From Kocuria sp. TGY1127_2 (lineage in GTDB: Bacteria > Actinomycetota > Actinomycetes > Actinomycetales > Micrococcaceae), in the NCBI RefSeq assembly GCF_013394385.1, contig NZ_AP022834.1:434001-498000 (forward strand): a stretch of DNA of 64,000 bases, read 5' to 3'. Position numbers and translations under genes: made by a program. The notes under the pieces were generated by a model. The model worked only from the letters and a program-made list of their open reading frames with translations. It was not told where the DNA came from and did not search any database. This document shows positions 9,041 through 18,344 of this stretch, one piece after another; the first letter of the stretch is position 1, and the number at the start of each line of letters is the position of its first letter.

Positions 9041-9074
9041 TGATATTTCGGCGATGTCCGCCGAACCTGGAATT

Positions 9075-9103
9075 ACTTTACCCGTACGTCATAACCTGCG
9101 CAA
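9075..9103 (-). promoter_or_regulatory. Promoter of the PTS leader
   Basis: The minus strand shows TTGCGC (9103-9098), a 17-base spacer, and TAAAGT (9080-9075). Transcription would start near 9068, about 28 bases before the RAT element, giving a leader of about 250 nt. Confidence 0.5.
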
Positions 9104-9167
9104 CGGGTAAGTCACACGGACAAGGCGCAGCTCGCCCCGCTTGTTATAACGTGCGGTGCGCGGCCTT

Positions 9168-11645
9168 TTAGACCTCGCCCGATAAGACCCCCGCGCGGAA
9201 TGCCTCGGACTGGTGCCTCCGCATCCACCGTCGATGCAACCAGTAATTCAGCTCGACGAGTCCGCTGCCGACCACCGCGATGGAGAAAGAAGCCCACAGC
9301 AGGTTCGCTTCGGGCACCTGGAACTCGTGGTACATGAGCGACCACGGAATGACCAAGACCAGGACCAAAGCGACGTACATGCTGATCAGTAGCGCCCACC
9401 GCGCAGGCGTCAGGGGACGAGAGCCGACACAGAGGATCCACAAACCGACGAGGACCAGGACGATGAAGTTCGCCGTCTGGATCTGTTGCTGGACCTGCAT
9501 CCCGCTGGGATCCACGTACTTCGAATAGAAATTCACGGCCACAATGCACAGTGTGACCACCACGGCGCTGGGTAGCGCAAAATGCAGCGCCCGGCGCAAA
9601 AACCCTCCGACGTAACGGCGATTATTCGGCAACATAGTCAGGATGAAGGAAGGTCCACCGATGATGAGCAGGTCCGCCGTCGAATACTGCCGGGGCAGGA
9701 AGGGGAATTTCCACGCCAGCAACCCGAGGACCACACCCATCATGACTGCGAAGCTCGTCTTGGTCAGGAAAAGGTTGGTCACTCTCTCGATATTCGCAAT
9801 GATCTTTCGGCCTTCAGCGAGCACTGAAGGCAGCCGGGAGAATTTTCCGTCCAGGAGGACCAACCGGGAAACGGCCTTCGTCGCGGGGGCGGCGTTGCCC
9901 ATCGCGATGCCGAGATCGGCGTGTTTGAGTGCCAGCGCATCGTTGATCCCGTCCCCGGTCATCGCGACGACGCGGCCATGTTCCCGAAGCCCTACCACCA
10001 TGTTCTTCTTTTGATGAGGAGATACCCGGCCGAACACGTGGTGGGTGAGGGCCGCTTGGGCGAGGGCCGGTCCGTCGTCGGGAAGATCCGAGGCGTCGAT
10101 CGCGCCTTTTTCGACGTTCATGCCGGCCAACCGTGCCGCGGCGGCGACGGTTGCGGGGTTGTCCCCCGAGAAGACCTTCAGATCGATTCCCTGGCCGGTG
10201 AAATAGGAAAGGGTCTCCTTGGCGTCCGAGCGGACCTGTTCCCGAAACGTCAACAGCGCGACAGGATCCCAATGGTCGGGCAGCTTCTGTACCGGCCGGG
10301 CATCGTCGTCCCTGGTCAGCGCGTCGGCACGGGCCAGGACCATGGTCCGGAGCCCCTCGGATGCGAGCTGCGTGGCGCGATCCCGCGTTTCACCGGGGGA
10401 GATGAGAACCTCGGGGGCACCGAGCAGCCAGGCCCCTGAATCCGCGAATTCCACGCCGGAGAAGCGGTTGGCCGAGGAAAAACCCAGCACTCCGCTCGGC
10501 TCGTGCTGCGGAACGGAGTCGAAACTTTCCCCGAGAGCGGCCGCGGTCGGGTTGGCATTTTCATCATGGCCGAACCAGGCCAGGGCCGCGCGGGCTTGCT
10601 CCTCAAGATCAGCGGCCGAACCCAGGGGATATGCTCGGTCGAAAGTAACTCCACCCTCGGTAAGGGTTCCGGTCTTGTCGAAACACACCGTGTCCACCCG
10701 GGCAAGTACTTCCACTGCGGGCTGCTCCTGGATGAGGACCTCGTCGGCGGCAAGCTTGACCGCCGCAACGGCGAAGGAAATCGTGGTCATGAGCGCCAGG
10801 CCCTGGGGGACCATCGAGGCAACCGACGAGACCGCAACGACGAGAGCGTCCTCCCAGCTGCCGGTCGAGAGAGCGCGGTGCCAGCCGCCGACCGCTTGCA
10901 TCTGGCCGTTGAGCACCACCAGGATGATCGGGATCAACGCGATCGAGATCCATTTGACGACTCGCTCGGTTGCGGCGCGCAACTCGGAATTGATCGGCGC
11001 GAACTGCCGCGCCTCCTTGGCTAGCCGTGACGCGTGCGAGCGCTCGCCGACCGCCGTCACGCGGACCCGCCCGGAGCCCCCGACCACGGACGAGGCGGAA
11101 TAGACTTTATCGCCCGGTTTTTTGACGACCGGATCGTTCTCGCCAGTCAGGAGTGATTCGTCCAGATCCAAACCGTCCGCGGTCAGAACCTCGGCGTCGG
11201 CAGGAACCTGGTCGCCACGGGAGAGGAGGAGGACGTCGTCGAGAACTATCTCCTCGAGTTTGATCTGGGAAACCGCACCATTGCGCAGGACGCGGGCGGG
11301 ATCCTGGCGGAGCAAAGCAATCTTGTCGAGTTGGCGTTTGGCCGAGAACTCCTGAACGAATCCGATGATGATGTTGGCCAGGGCCGCAAGGGAGAAGAGG
11401 AGATCGAGCCAGCGTCCCAGGATGATGATGACGGCCGCGCACATGCCCAGCACGAGATTGAACAGCGTGAACAGGTGAGTGCGGACGATGGCCCACACAC
11501 TTCGCGAAGTGGTGTTGGGCTGATGATTCGTCAGGCCGAGCTCGGTGCGTTCGAGGACCTCCTCGGCGGATAAGCCCGTGTTCGCGAGCTCGGCGTCGTC
11601 GACGCGCGAGAGTCGCGGCTGGGCATCCTTGGTGCGAGTTGGCAT
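9168..11645 (-). CDS. Cation-transporting P-type ATPase (CtpE-like)
   Basis: A membrane ion pump of 825 residues. The actuator-domain TGEN motif is near 168-170, the membrane MVPQGL motif near 278-283, the phosphorylated aspartate D323 in CFDKTGTLTE, and the TGDGINDALALK hinge is in the C-terminal half. There is no N-terminal heavy-metal domain. The pattern resembles actinobacterial CtpE (calcium uptake in mycobacteria), so calcium or magnesium is more likely than copper or zinc; this is inference. GAGGAGATCG precedes the ATG. It is upstream of the PTS gene on the same strand, but that gene has its own promoter and leader. Confidence 0.87.
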   Translation of the reverse strand: MPTRTKDAQPRLSRVDDAELANTGLSAEEVLERTELGLTNHQPNTTSRSVWAIVRTHLFTLFNLVLGMCAAVIIILGRWLDLLFSLAALANIIIGFVQEFSAKRQLDKIALLRQDPARVLRNGAVSQIKLEEIVLDDVLLLSRGDQVPADAEVLTADGLDLDESLLTGENDPVVKKPGDKVYSASSVVGGSGRVRVTAVGERSHASRLAKEARQFAPINSELRAATERVVKWISIALIPIILVVLNGQMQAVGGWHRALSTGSWEDALVVAVSSVASMVPQGLALMTTISFAVAAVKLAADEVLIQEQPAVEVLARVDTVCFDKTGTLTEGGVTFDRAYPLGSAADLEEQARAALAWFGHDENANPTAAALGESFDSVPQHEPSGVLGFSSANRFSGVEFADSGAWLLGAPEVLISPGETRDRATQLASEGLRTMVLARADALTRDDDARPVQKLPDHWDPVALLTFREQVRSDAKETLSYFTGQGIDLKVFSGDNPATVAAAARLAGMNVEKGAIDASDLPDDGPALAQAALTHHVFGRVSPHQKKNMVVGLREHGRVVAMTGDGINDALALKHADLGIAMGNAAPATKAVSRLVLLDGKFSRLPSVLAEGRKIIANIERVTNLFLTKTSFAVMMGVVLGLLAWKFPFLPRQYSTADLLIIGGPSFILTMLPNNRRYVGGFLRRALHFALPSAVVVTLCIVAVNFYSKYVDPSGMQVQQQIQTANFIVLVLVGLWILCVGSRPLTPARWALLISMYVALVLVLVIPWSLMYHEFQVPEANLLWASFSIAVVGSGLVELNYWLHRRWMRRHQSEAFRAGVLSGEV

Positions 11646-11864
11646 CGATCTCCTCGTGGTTCACAACGTGCATTCATTAGTTTACGGGCGTGTCCCCTGT
11701 GGTCGGAGTAGACCTGCCTGTAATTCCGACGACCCGTCATCTGTGTGAAACGAGGAGGTGTTAGTGTCGGGCATACCGCGCCAGAAGGTGATGTAGATAA
11801 CATCCGTCGCCGTTCCGTTCGATTCAGCAATCCCTTCACAGCTCATGACAGATCGGAAAAACCC

Positions 11865-13052
11865 ATGGACACTATGTACGCCGCCGTGGTTCTCCTGGCC
11901 TGCGTCGCCTTGGGCGAGTTGATCTCGGCCGCGACTCGGGCTCGCATACCCGCACTCCTCGTCGCCATGATTGCAATGGCCGCGCTGACCCAGACTGGCT
12001 TATTTCCCGTCCAAATCGCCGAAGCTTCGCTATTCGTCGGCATGGGAACGATTTTGCAACCCGCGATCATGGTTCACATGGGAACCTTGCTTCCCATCGC
12101 GTCCTTGAAACAGCAGTGGCGTCCCATCATCATCTCCGTAGCGGGTATGGCGTGCGCAACAGGGTTGATTCTGCTGGTCGTGGGACTGCTCTTTGGGTAT
12201 GGCACGGCTGTTGCCGGGACAGGGCCTCTGGTGGGCGGAATCGTCTCGACATTGCTGACGACCGAGGGGCTTACATCCGCCGGGATGACCACCTTGGCGG
12301 CCATCCCACCCCTGGTTCTGATGCTCCAAGCCTTGCCCGCAATGCCCCTGACGGCTTTCTTCCTGAAAGGGCACGCTCGTCGTCTGATCGAAAGCGGCGA
12401 GGTCAAAGTCACCCGGGATCCCGATACCGGAGCGATTCAGCTGTCTCCCGAGGCACAAGCCGAGGCAAACCGTAAGACGCTGGTCAGGCTGCCGGCTTCC
12501 GTGCGCGAAAACCAGATCGTCCTGCTCTTCATGGTGGTCGCTGGTGGCGCACTGGCCATGTACATGCAAGGAATCACGGGTGTTTCCTACAGCCTCTGGG
12601 GCCTGGGACTCGGGATCTTGTGCGTGTGGTCGGGAGTCTTGCCGCGGGCTTCACTGGAGAAGGCCAACGCGTTCTCACTGGGCATGGTCGCGATCATCGT
12701 CATCGTTGCGGCGCCGTTGATGAGCGCCTCGCTATCGCAGATCGTGACGTCTCTCGGAGCTGTCGTATTGATTCTTCTGGTCGGAATGATCGGCATCGTG
12801 GTAGGAGGCGCGATAGCGACGAAGCTCCTGGGCTGGGACATACGTTTGGGCATGCCCGTGGCACTCACTGCGATGTTCGGCTTTCCCGCGGACTACCTCA
12901 TTACGACCGAGGTCGCCCGGTCCTCTTCGGAGGATCCTGAATTGCAGAAGGCGGTCCAGGATCGGATTCTTCCGCCTATGTTGATCGGCGGTTTCACCAG
13001 CGTCAGTGCCGGATCGATCGTGATCGCAACAATCCTCGTCAACACGCTGTGA
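11865..13052 (+). CDS. Multi-pass membrane protein, probable transporter of unknown family
   Basis: A protein of about 395 residues with roughly 10-11 hydrophobic helices and one hydrophilic cytoplasmic loop near residues 165-215 (KGHARRLIESGEV onward). Gly-rich helix breaks such as GPLVGGIVSTLLTTEGLTSA suggest two inverted halves, as in ion-coupled carriers of the GltS or CPA type, but I could not assign a family or substrate. The ATG at 11865 is chosen because the reading frame before it is polar and unlike a membrane protein start; only a weak GGAAA lies upstream. Convergent with purL. Confidence 0.7.
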   Translation: MDTMYAAVVLLACVALGELISAATRARIPALLVAMIAMAALTQTGLFPVQIAEASLFVGMGTILQPAIMVHMGTLLPIASLKQQWRPIIISVAGMACATGLILLVVGLLFGYGTAVAGTGPLVGGIVSTLLTTEGLTSAGMTTLAAIPPLVLMLQALPAMPLTAFFLKGHARRLIESGEVKVTRDPDTGAIQLSPEAQAEANRKTLVRLPASVRENQIVLLFMVVAGGALAMYMQGITGVSYSLWGLGLGILCVWSGVLPRASLEKANAFSLGMVAIIVIVAAPLMSASLSQIVTSLGAVVLILLVGMIGIVVGGAIATKLLGWDIRLGMPVALTAMFGFPADYLITTEVARSSSEDPELQKAVQDRILPPMLIGGFTSVSAGSIVIATILVNTL

Positions 13053-13075
13053 CCGATCGTAGCCCAGACAAGCGC

Positions 13076-13114
13076 CATGGCCCTGCCGAACACGGGATGT
13101 TCGACAGGGCCATG
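13076..13114 (+). terminator. Terminator hairpin between convergent genes
   Basis: CATGGCCCTG (13076-13085) pairs with CAGGGCCATG (13105-13114), with further pairing inside (CGAACA with TGTTCG). It separates the membrane protein gene from purL and can serve both directions. Confidence 0.65.
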
Positions 13115-13136
13115 CCGCAATGCCTTACCGGGGTGC

Positions 13137-15440
13137 TTAGCCGAAGTACTCTGGCAAAGTGTCGGACCATGCCTGGCGGAGTTCGGGAAGCCCGACGCTG
13201 GCGATGCCCTGCAAATCCAAGGCATCGTTGACGGCGTCCACGACACCGATGCGCGCGAACGCGTAACGGCGTGCGGTACACATGTCCTTGAATCGGACTT
13301 CCTCCGTGCGGGGCACGGAGCAGATCGCGCGTCCTTGGGATTCCGAGAACAACATCGTGAATTCGTCCACGCCGTCGCGTTCGGCGATCTCGCCCAATCC
13401 GATCCTTGCGCCTACGCCGAAACGAAGGCACGAGTCAGCCAAGGCGGCTGCCAACCCACCTTGGGAGAGATCGTGTGCGGCATCGATCATGCCATCGCGG
13501 GACATGTTCACGAGCATGTCCCCCAAGAGTTTCTCCTGTGCCAGGTCAACGCGGGGAGGCCGGCCACCGAGGTGTCCCTTCAACCGAGCCCATTCCGAGC
13601 CATCCAGCTCTTCATAGGTGGTTCCGAGCATGTAGATCGCATTGCCGTCCTCGGTCGGTGCCCAGCCCGACGGGGTGCGGCGAGCTACATCGTCCATGAC
13701 GCCCATCATCGCGACGACGGGGGTGGGGTTGATCGCGCGGCCGCCGGTCTGGTTGTACAGCGAGACGTTTCCTCCGGTCACAGGGACGCCCAGCTCCATG
13801 CAACCGTCCGCCAGACCGCGTACGGCCTCAGCGAACTGCCACATGATGGCCGGGTCCTCAGGGGAACCGAAGTTGAGGCAGTCGGATACGGCAACGGGTC
13901 TGGCGCCTGCGGTCGCCACGTTGCGGTAAGCCTCCGCCAAGGAGGCCTTGGCACCCTCATACGGGTCCAGATACGTGTATCGCGGATTTGCGTCCGTGGC
14001 CAGGGCGACGCCCAGTCCCGTTTCCTCGTCAATGCGAATCACGCCGGCATCGTCCGGCTGGGAGAGCGCGGTGTTGCCCTGGACGTAGCGGTCGTACTGG
14101 TTGGTGACCCATTCCTTGGAGCACAGATTGGGCGAGGCCATGAGATCGATGACGGCCTGGCCCAGAGCCGGACCCGAGGGACGATCCGAGCCGGCCTCAG
14201 AAGCGACGAAGTGGTCGCCTTGGGTCTCGTCCTGCCATGAAGGGCGCTCATAAGGGCGTTCGTACGTGGGGCCCTCATGGGCCACGGTCCGCGGATCGAC
14301 ATCCACGATGACCTCGCCGTTCCACTCGATGACCAGGCGGCCCGAGTCGGTGACCTCACCGAGCACCGAGTACTCGACGTCCCACTTGTCCATGATTTCT
14401 TCGAAGCGGGCCATATTCGTCGGGGTCACGACGGCCATCATGCGTTCCTGGGATTCCGACATCAGGATCTCGCCGGGAGTCAGAGTACTGTCTCGCAGCA
14501 GAACCTTGGTCAGGTCTACGTGCATACCGCCCTCGCCGTTGGAGGCGAGCTCCGACGTCGCGCAGGATATCCCTGCCGCGCCGAGATCCTGGATCCCCTC
14601 GACGACCGAGTCCTTGAACAGTTCCAGACAGCACTCGATGAGAACCTTCTCCGCGAAGGGGTCTCCGACCTGCACGGCCGGTCGCTTGGACGGCTTGGCG
14701 TCATCGAAGGATTCCGAAGCCAAAACCGACGCACCGCCGATGCCGTCACCGCCTGTTCGCGCACCGAACAGGATGACCTTATTGCCCACTCCGGAAGCGT
14801 TCGCGAGCCGAATGTCCTCATGCTTCATCACGCCTACGGCCAACGCGTTGACGAGCGGGTTGGCTTGGTAGCAGGGGTCGAACTCGACCTCGCCGCCGAT
14901 ATTCGGCAGGCCCAAGGAATTGCCGTATCCGCCGACGCCCGCGACGACGCCGTGCACTACGCGTTGGGTGTCCGGGTGGTCGATGGCTCCGAAGCGCAAC
15001 GGGTCCATGACGGCGACCGGGCGGGCACCCATCGAGATGATGTCGCGAACGATGCCGCCGACTCCGGTGGCGGCTCCTTGGTAAGGCTCAACATAGGAGG
15101 GGTGGTTGTGGGACTCGATCTTGAAGGTTACCGCCCACCCGTTGCCGATGTCGGTTACGCCGGCGTTCTCGCCGATACCGACCATGAGGTCCTTCTTCAT
15201 TTCTTCGGTGACTTTGGCGCCGAATTGCTTGAGGTGCACCTTGGACGATTTGTAGGAGCAGTGCTCGGACCACATGACCGAGTACATGGCCAACTCGGCG
15301 GCCGTGGGACGGCGCCCGAGGATCTTCTTGATGTCGTCGAACTCGTTTTCTTTCAGACCGAGCTCGGCCCAGGGAAGAATAGTCTCCGGGGTGGACTGTG
15401 CATGCTCGACGGTGTCCAGGTTGAACTGCTGTTCGTTCAT
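13137..15440 (-). CDS. purL: Phosphoribosylformylglycinamidine synthase subunit PurL
   Basis: The synthetase subunit (767 residues) of the small-type FGAM synthase, converting FGAR to FGAM with ATP and ammonia in purine synthesis. The conserved [10 protein letters not shown] motif is near residue 58, followed by [27 protein letters not shown], and the two PurM-like halves are complete. Its length is typical of PurL that works with separate PurQ and PurS. It is last in the purS-purQ-purL operon, 32 bases after purQ. Confidence 0.97.
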   Translation of the reverse strand: MNEQQFNLDTVEHAQSTPETILPWAELGLKENEFDDIKKILGRRPTAAELAMYSVMWSEHCSYKSSKVHLKQFGAKVTEEMKKDLMVGIGENAGVTDIGNGWAVTFKIESHNHPSYVEPYQGAATGVGGIVRDIISMGARPVAVMDPLRFGAIDHPDTQRVVHGVVAGVGGYGNSLGLPNIGGEVEFDPCYQANPLVNALAVGVMKHEDIRLANASGVGNKVILFGARTGGDGIGGASVLASESFDDAKPSKRPAVQVGDPFAEKVLIECCLELFKDSVVEGIQDLGAAGISCATSELASNGEGGMHVDLTKVLLRDSTLTPGEILMSESQERMMAVVTPTNMARFEEIMDKWDVEYSVLGEVTDSGRLVIEWNGEVIVDVDPRTVAHEGPTYERPYERPSWQDETQGDHFVASEAGSDRPSGPALGQAVIDLMASPNLCSKEWVTNQYDRYVQGNTALSQPDDAGVIRIDEETGLGVALATDANPRYTYLDPYEGAKASLAEAYRNVATAGARPVAVSDCLNFGSPEDPAIMWQFAEAVRGLADGCMELGVPVTGGNVSLYNQTGGRAINPTPVVAMMGVMDDVARRTPSGWAPTEDGNAIYMLGTTYEELDGSEWARLKGHLGGRPPRVDLAQEKLLGDMLVNMSRDGMIDAAHDLSQGGLAAALADSCLRFGVGARIGLGEIAERDGVDEFTMLFSESQGRAICSVPRTEEVRFKDMCTARRYAFARIGVVDAVNDALDLQGIASVGLPELRQAWSDTLPEYFG

Positions 15441-15472
15441 GTGAATGTGAATCCTTGTGTCGGCTCGGGAGA

Positions 15473-16282
15473 TTATGCGGCGACGATCTGGCGCAGAAGA
15501 GAAGTGAACAGATGGAGTCCGTCCGAGCCGTATCGCATCGCCACCTCATCCGTTCCGGACGATGACGGGCCGAAGCCCGGTTCCACGGCGTGCTCCGGGT
15601 GGGGCATGAGGCCGACGACGTTGCCGTGTTCATTGGCAACCCCCGCGATGTCCTGGCGTGAACCGTTCGGATTGCCGTCGACGTAGCGGAAGACCACACG
15701 ATTCTCTTCCTCGAGAAGGCGAAGCGTTTGCGCGTCGGCGACGTATTGGCCGTCCTGGTTCTTGAGCGGAACCACGATTTCGCTGCCTTGTTCCAGCTCG
15801 GCGGTCCACGGGGTAGACGTGGACTCGATACGGAGCCTTTGGTCCTTGCAGATGAACTTGAGATGATCGTTCTTGATCATCGATCCGGGCAACAGATGCA
15901 TCTCGGTGAGGATTTGGAAACCGTTGCAGATGCCCAGCACGGGCAGCGGGGAGGAACCCGAGGTGCCCCCGGCGGTTGCGGCTCGGTAAACCTCACGCAT
16001 CAAGGGAGCCTTGGCGGCGATTGACCCCGCGCGGAGGTAGTCACCGTAGGAGAAGCCGCCGGGGATGATCACGGCGTCCACGGATTGCAGGTCCGAGTCC
16101 TTGTACCAGAGCGGAATCGGCGTTCCACCCGCGAGTTTCACGGCGCGGGCGGCATCGCGATCATCGAGGGTCCCGGGAAAGGTGACGACGCCGACGCGAG
16201 CGTTCGCGAGACGATCGTCCGAAACCTCGGAAGAGAGATCGGCGATCAAAGGTACTTCTGTGGAAGACAGCGATTCGGGCAT
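15473..16282 (-). CDS. purQ: Phosphoribosylformylglycinamidine synthase subunit PurQ
   Basis: The glutaminase subunit that supplies ammonia to PurL. It is a class I glutamine amidotransferase: the nucleophile lies in [10 protein letters not shown] and the catalytic histidine and glutamate in [10 protein letters not shown] near residue 226. It is about 269 residues, slightly longer than usual because of about 25 extra N-terminal residues before [16 protein letters not shown]; an internal start could be the real one. The gene begins two bases after purS ends, so translation is probably coupled. Confidence 0.96.
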   Translation of the reverse strand: MPESLSSTEVPLIADLSSEVSDDRLANARVGVVTFPGTLDDRDAARAVKLAGGTPIPLWYKDSDLQSVDAVIIPGGFSYGDYLRAGSIAAKAPLMREVYRAATAGGTSGSSPLPVLGICNGFQILTEMHLLPGSMIKNDHLKFICKDQRLRIESTSTPWTAELEQGSEIVVPLKNQDGQYVADAQTLRLLEEENRVVFRYVDGNPNGSRQDIAGVANEHGNVVGLMPHPEHAVEPGFGPSSSGTDEVAMRYGSDGLHLFTSLLRQIVAA

Positions 16283-16284
16283 GG

Positions 16285-16536
16285 TCAGTCCTCCGCGATG
16301 GAAACGTTGACGACGTCCTCGATCACCGGGTTGGAGAGGAGCTCTTCCCCGGCTTGTCGAGCTTCCTCGAGGTGACGCTCGGTGATGTCGCCCTCGACGG
16401 TCAGTTCGAATCTCTTGCCCTGCCGAACCTCGGCGAAGCTGCTCAGTCCGATGTGGGGCAGTTCGCGGGCGATAGCCTTGCCCTGAGGGTCGAGAATTTC
16501 TGGCTTGGGCATGACATCAACAATGATCCGGGGCAT
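16285..16536 (-). CDS. purS: Phosphoribosylformylglycinamidine synthase subunit PurS
   Basis: The small structural subunit (83 residues) that bridges PurL and PurQ. The sequence has the PurS pattern [20 protein letters not shown] and ends in the usual [12 protein letters not shown] strand. AGGAGCGACGG precedes the ATG. It is first in the purSQL operon. Confidence 0.96.
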   Translation of the reverse strand: MPRIIVDVMPKPEILDPQGKAIARELPHIGLSSFAEVRQGKRFELTVEGDITERHLEEARQAGEELLSNPVIEDVVNVSIAED

Positions 16537-16641
16537 CCGTCGCTCCTGTACGCGGTTAGGGGTATTCAGGCGCGCGGAAACCGGTGCCGTCTCACGTCGG
16601 ACGCTAACATCCCGGACGCTCCGCGAGCTTGCCTCCCCAGT

Positions 16642-16899
16642 CTAACTGGTGAAAGGGGCGGTTGCGTCCGGACCGTTGTCGACCGGCATAATGATCAGTT
16701 CGTTGCACTGGGGCCGGTTGAGACGGGAAAAGCAAAAACCCGGTTCTTCCCGTTCGTCGTCCGAAAGAATGCCATCCCGGTGGTCGACAATCTCACTGAC
16801 CATTTTGATCTCACATGTCCCGCGGCTCCCGCGCTCGTAGGAGATTGGGGTATGAAATCCTGCCGCAAGCGCCAAGGCGTTTCGGGGAGTTGTGCGTGT
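16642..16899 (-). pseudogene. Decayed C-terminus of a VanB-type flavodoxin-like reductase
   Basis: The minus strand still reads as the C-terminal plant-type 2Fe-2S domain of phthalate/vanillate dioxygenase reductases: ALAAGFHTPIS, then GTCEIKMV, VDHRDGILSDDERE, and SRLNRPQC. In the family the first cluster cysteines form C-x4-C-x2-C. Here the pattern is Y-ERGS-R-GT-C, so two of these three ligands are lost. Nothing recognisable of the FMN and NAD domains remains upstream, and there is no good start codon. I read this as the relic of an oxygenase reductase gene next to the catabolic island. Confidence 0.55.
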
Positions 16900-17209
16900 G
16901 GGGCATGGATCGGAGAGAACCCAATATTCCCGGCGTCAGGAGGCGTGCCTCCGCATGGTCCAAGCTGATGAAATCTTGTGGATGCCAGTCGGTTCCGTGA
17001 AAAGCCCGTCACCGCAAGAGTGTCGAGAATTGGCCTCTGTCCGTAATTGAGAACGAGTAGAGCCAGGTGCAGGGCAATGAATACGGCCGCTGGGAGGGGG
17101 ACAGTGTCTGTGTCGCCAGGCTCGCGGGCCTCGGCGCGCCGGGGGCCACAGATCCGGTCGAGGAATGGTCGGACTGCGGTCATTCGACGACTGAGGACCG
17201 GACCGTTCA
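16900..17209. other. Non-coding stretch left of the catabolic island
   Basis: I see no convincing gene, RNA or repeat here. A reading frame on the minus strand over 16695-17210 lacks family features and shares its sequence with the reductase relic in another frame. Confidence 0.5.
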
Positions 17210-17221
17210 TTCATACATGAA
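17210..17221. promoter_or_regulatory. Candidate GntR operator, island left promoter
   Basis: TTCAT-AC-ATGAA is a perfect 5-bp dyad with a 2-bp centre, the form bound by FCD-type GntR regulators. A close copy (TTCAT-GT-ATGCA) lies on the regulator's own start site at 20823-20834. Other dyads here are GTTGT-GT-ACAAC at 17229-17240 and ATTCCCA/TGGGAAT at 17266-17294. Confidence 0.35.
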
Positions 17222-17315
17222 ACCTCATGTTGTGTACAACAAGACATCAACGGTCATGGCTAAAAATTCCCATCACCCCTGAAATAGTGGGAATAAAGCC
17301 GTTCTGCACAAGGTG

Positions 17316-17345
17316 TTGACTCCTATTGGTGACCCCGATTACAGT
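17316..17345 (+). promoter_or_regulatory. Promoter of the flavin reductase operon
   Basis: TTGACT (17316-17321), an 18-base spacer and TACAGT (17340-17345). The ATG at 17353 follows 8 bases after the -10 box, with no Shine-Dalgarno, so the mRNA is probably leaderless. The regulator promoter at 20794 has the same layout. Confidence 0.55.
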
Positions 17346-17352
17346 CTCTACC

Positions 17353-18300
17353 ATGCAACAGGAGATACAAGAAGCAATCTGCAAAGCGTGGGAAGCGGCA
17401 TGGGACCGTGGAGAAGTAGACCGCCTCGATGACATCATGGCGCCCGACTACAGACGCTCCAGCACCTCGAGCGACACATCCATGACAATGGATGGGCTCA
17501 AAGACGAGATCCGTAGCGTACGAGCAGCTTTCCCGGACCTGACCACCACAATCGACGAGTTCATAGCCAATGACTGCAAAGCCGTCATCTTCTGGACATC
17601 AAGGGGCACACATACGGGTGATAGCCTCGACGCCCCCTCCACGAATCTTCCCGTCGTAACGCGAGGATCCAATATTCTCGAAATCGAGAGCGACCTTGTC
17701 ACCCACGAGACCGTGACATGGGACCGCGCAGGGTTGTTGGCTGATACCGGGATCAAGCAACTTTCTGCTGCTCACGAACCGTCCCATTCCGAAATTGTGG
17801 TCGACACCATGGCCGAGGACCCCGACCACGAAGCCGTCAAAGGATTCAACCGGAAATTCATAACGGGCGTGACGGTCGTAACCACCGGCTCCGGGGATAT
17901 GGCGAAAGGCCTTGCCTGCAACGCCTATTGCTCGATTTCGTTCGAGCCCCCGCTGGTTCTCGTATGTGTCCAGAAGACATCTTCGACGCATCCGGACCTG
18001 TTCAAGTCCTCTCATCTCGGCATCAATATCATCGCCAACGATCAGAGCGAAACACTGGCAACGTTTGCGTCAAAAGGCGTCGACAAATTCGCGGGCGTCA
18101 CCTGGCACGAGGGCCCTCATGGTTCGCCACTTATCGACGGTTCATCCGCTGCACTTGAAGCCGAGATCAAAGAGCGCTTCCAGGCCAAGACCCACACGAT
18201 GTTCATCTGCCGCGTGCGACACGCAGAAGTAACTGACTCTGAACCAATGGTTTACAAGGCGGGCCGATTTTACGACGGCGCCGACCTTCATGCCCTTTAA
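17353..18300 (+). CDS. NTF2-like domain fused to a flavin reductase
   Basis: A 315-residue fusion. Residues 1-135 look like a SnoaL/NTF2-type small domain (ICKAWEAAWDRGEVDRLDDIMAPDYRR). Residues 155-315 are a flavin reductase of the RutF/HpaC class: FNRKFITGVTVVTT, then LACNAYCSISFEPPLVLVCV and a late HTMFICRVRHAEV. The reductase should supply reduced FMN to a partner monooxygenase, most likely the luciferase-like enzyme at 25291. The role of the N-terminal domain is unknown; it could bind substrate or act as an isomerase. The gene is first in a unit with the permease and amidase. Confidence 0.8.
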   Translation: MQQEIQEAICKAWEAAWDRGEVDRLDDIMAPDYRRSSTSSDTSMTMDGLKDEIRSVRAAFPDLTTTIDEFIANDCKAVIFWTSRGTHTGDSLDAPSTNLPVVTRGSNILEIESDLVTHETVTWDRAGLLADTGIKQLSAAHEPSHSEIVVDTMAEDPDHEAVKGFNRKFITGVTVVTTGSGDMAKGLACNAYCSISFEPPLVLVCVQKTSSTHPDLFKSSHLGINIIANDQSETLATFASKGVDKFAGVTWHEGPHGSPLIDGSSAALEAEIKERFQAKTHTMFICRVRHAEVTDSEPMVYKAGRFYDGADLHAL

Positions 18301-18344
18301 ACACGACGGCGAGACGTCTCCATAATGACCTGAAAGGATACGCA

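Noticed and set aside
13077-14240. Plus-strand frame of 387 codons over the end of purL
   Set aside because: It is antisense to purL, starts inside the terminator hairpin and has no protein family pattern.
14277-15686. Long open frame of 469 codons on the plus strand
   Set aside because: It lies antisense to purL and purQ. High GC at third positions leaves the opposite frame open; it has no family features.
16695-17210. Minus-strand frame of 171 codons left of the island
   Set aside because: No family features, and its second half is the reductase relic read in a different frame.
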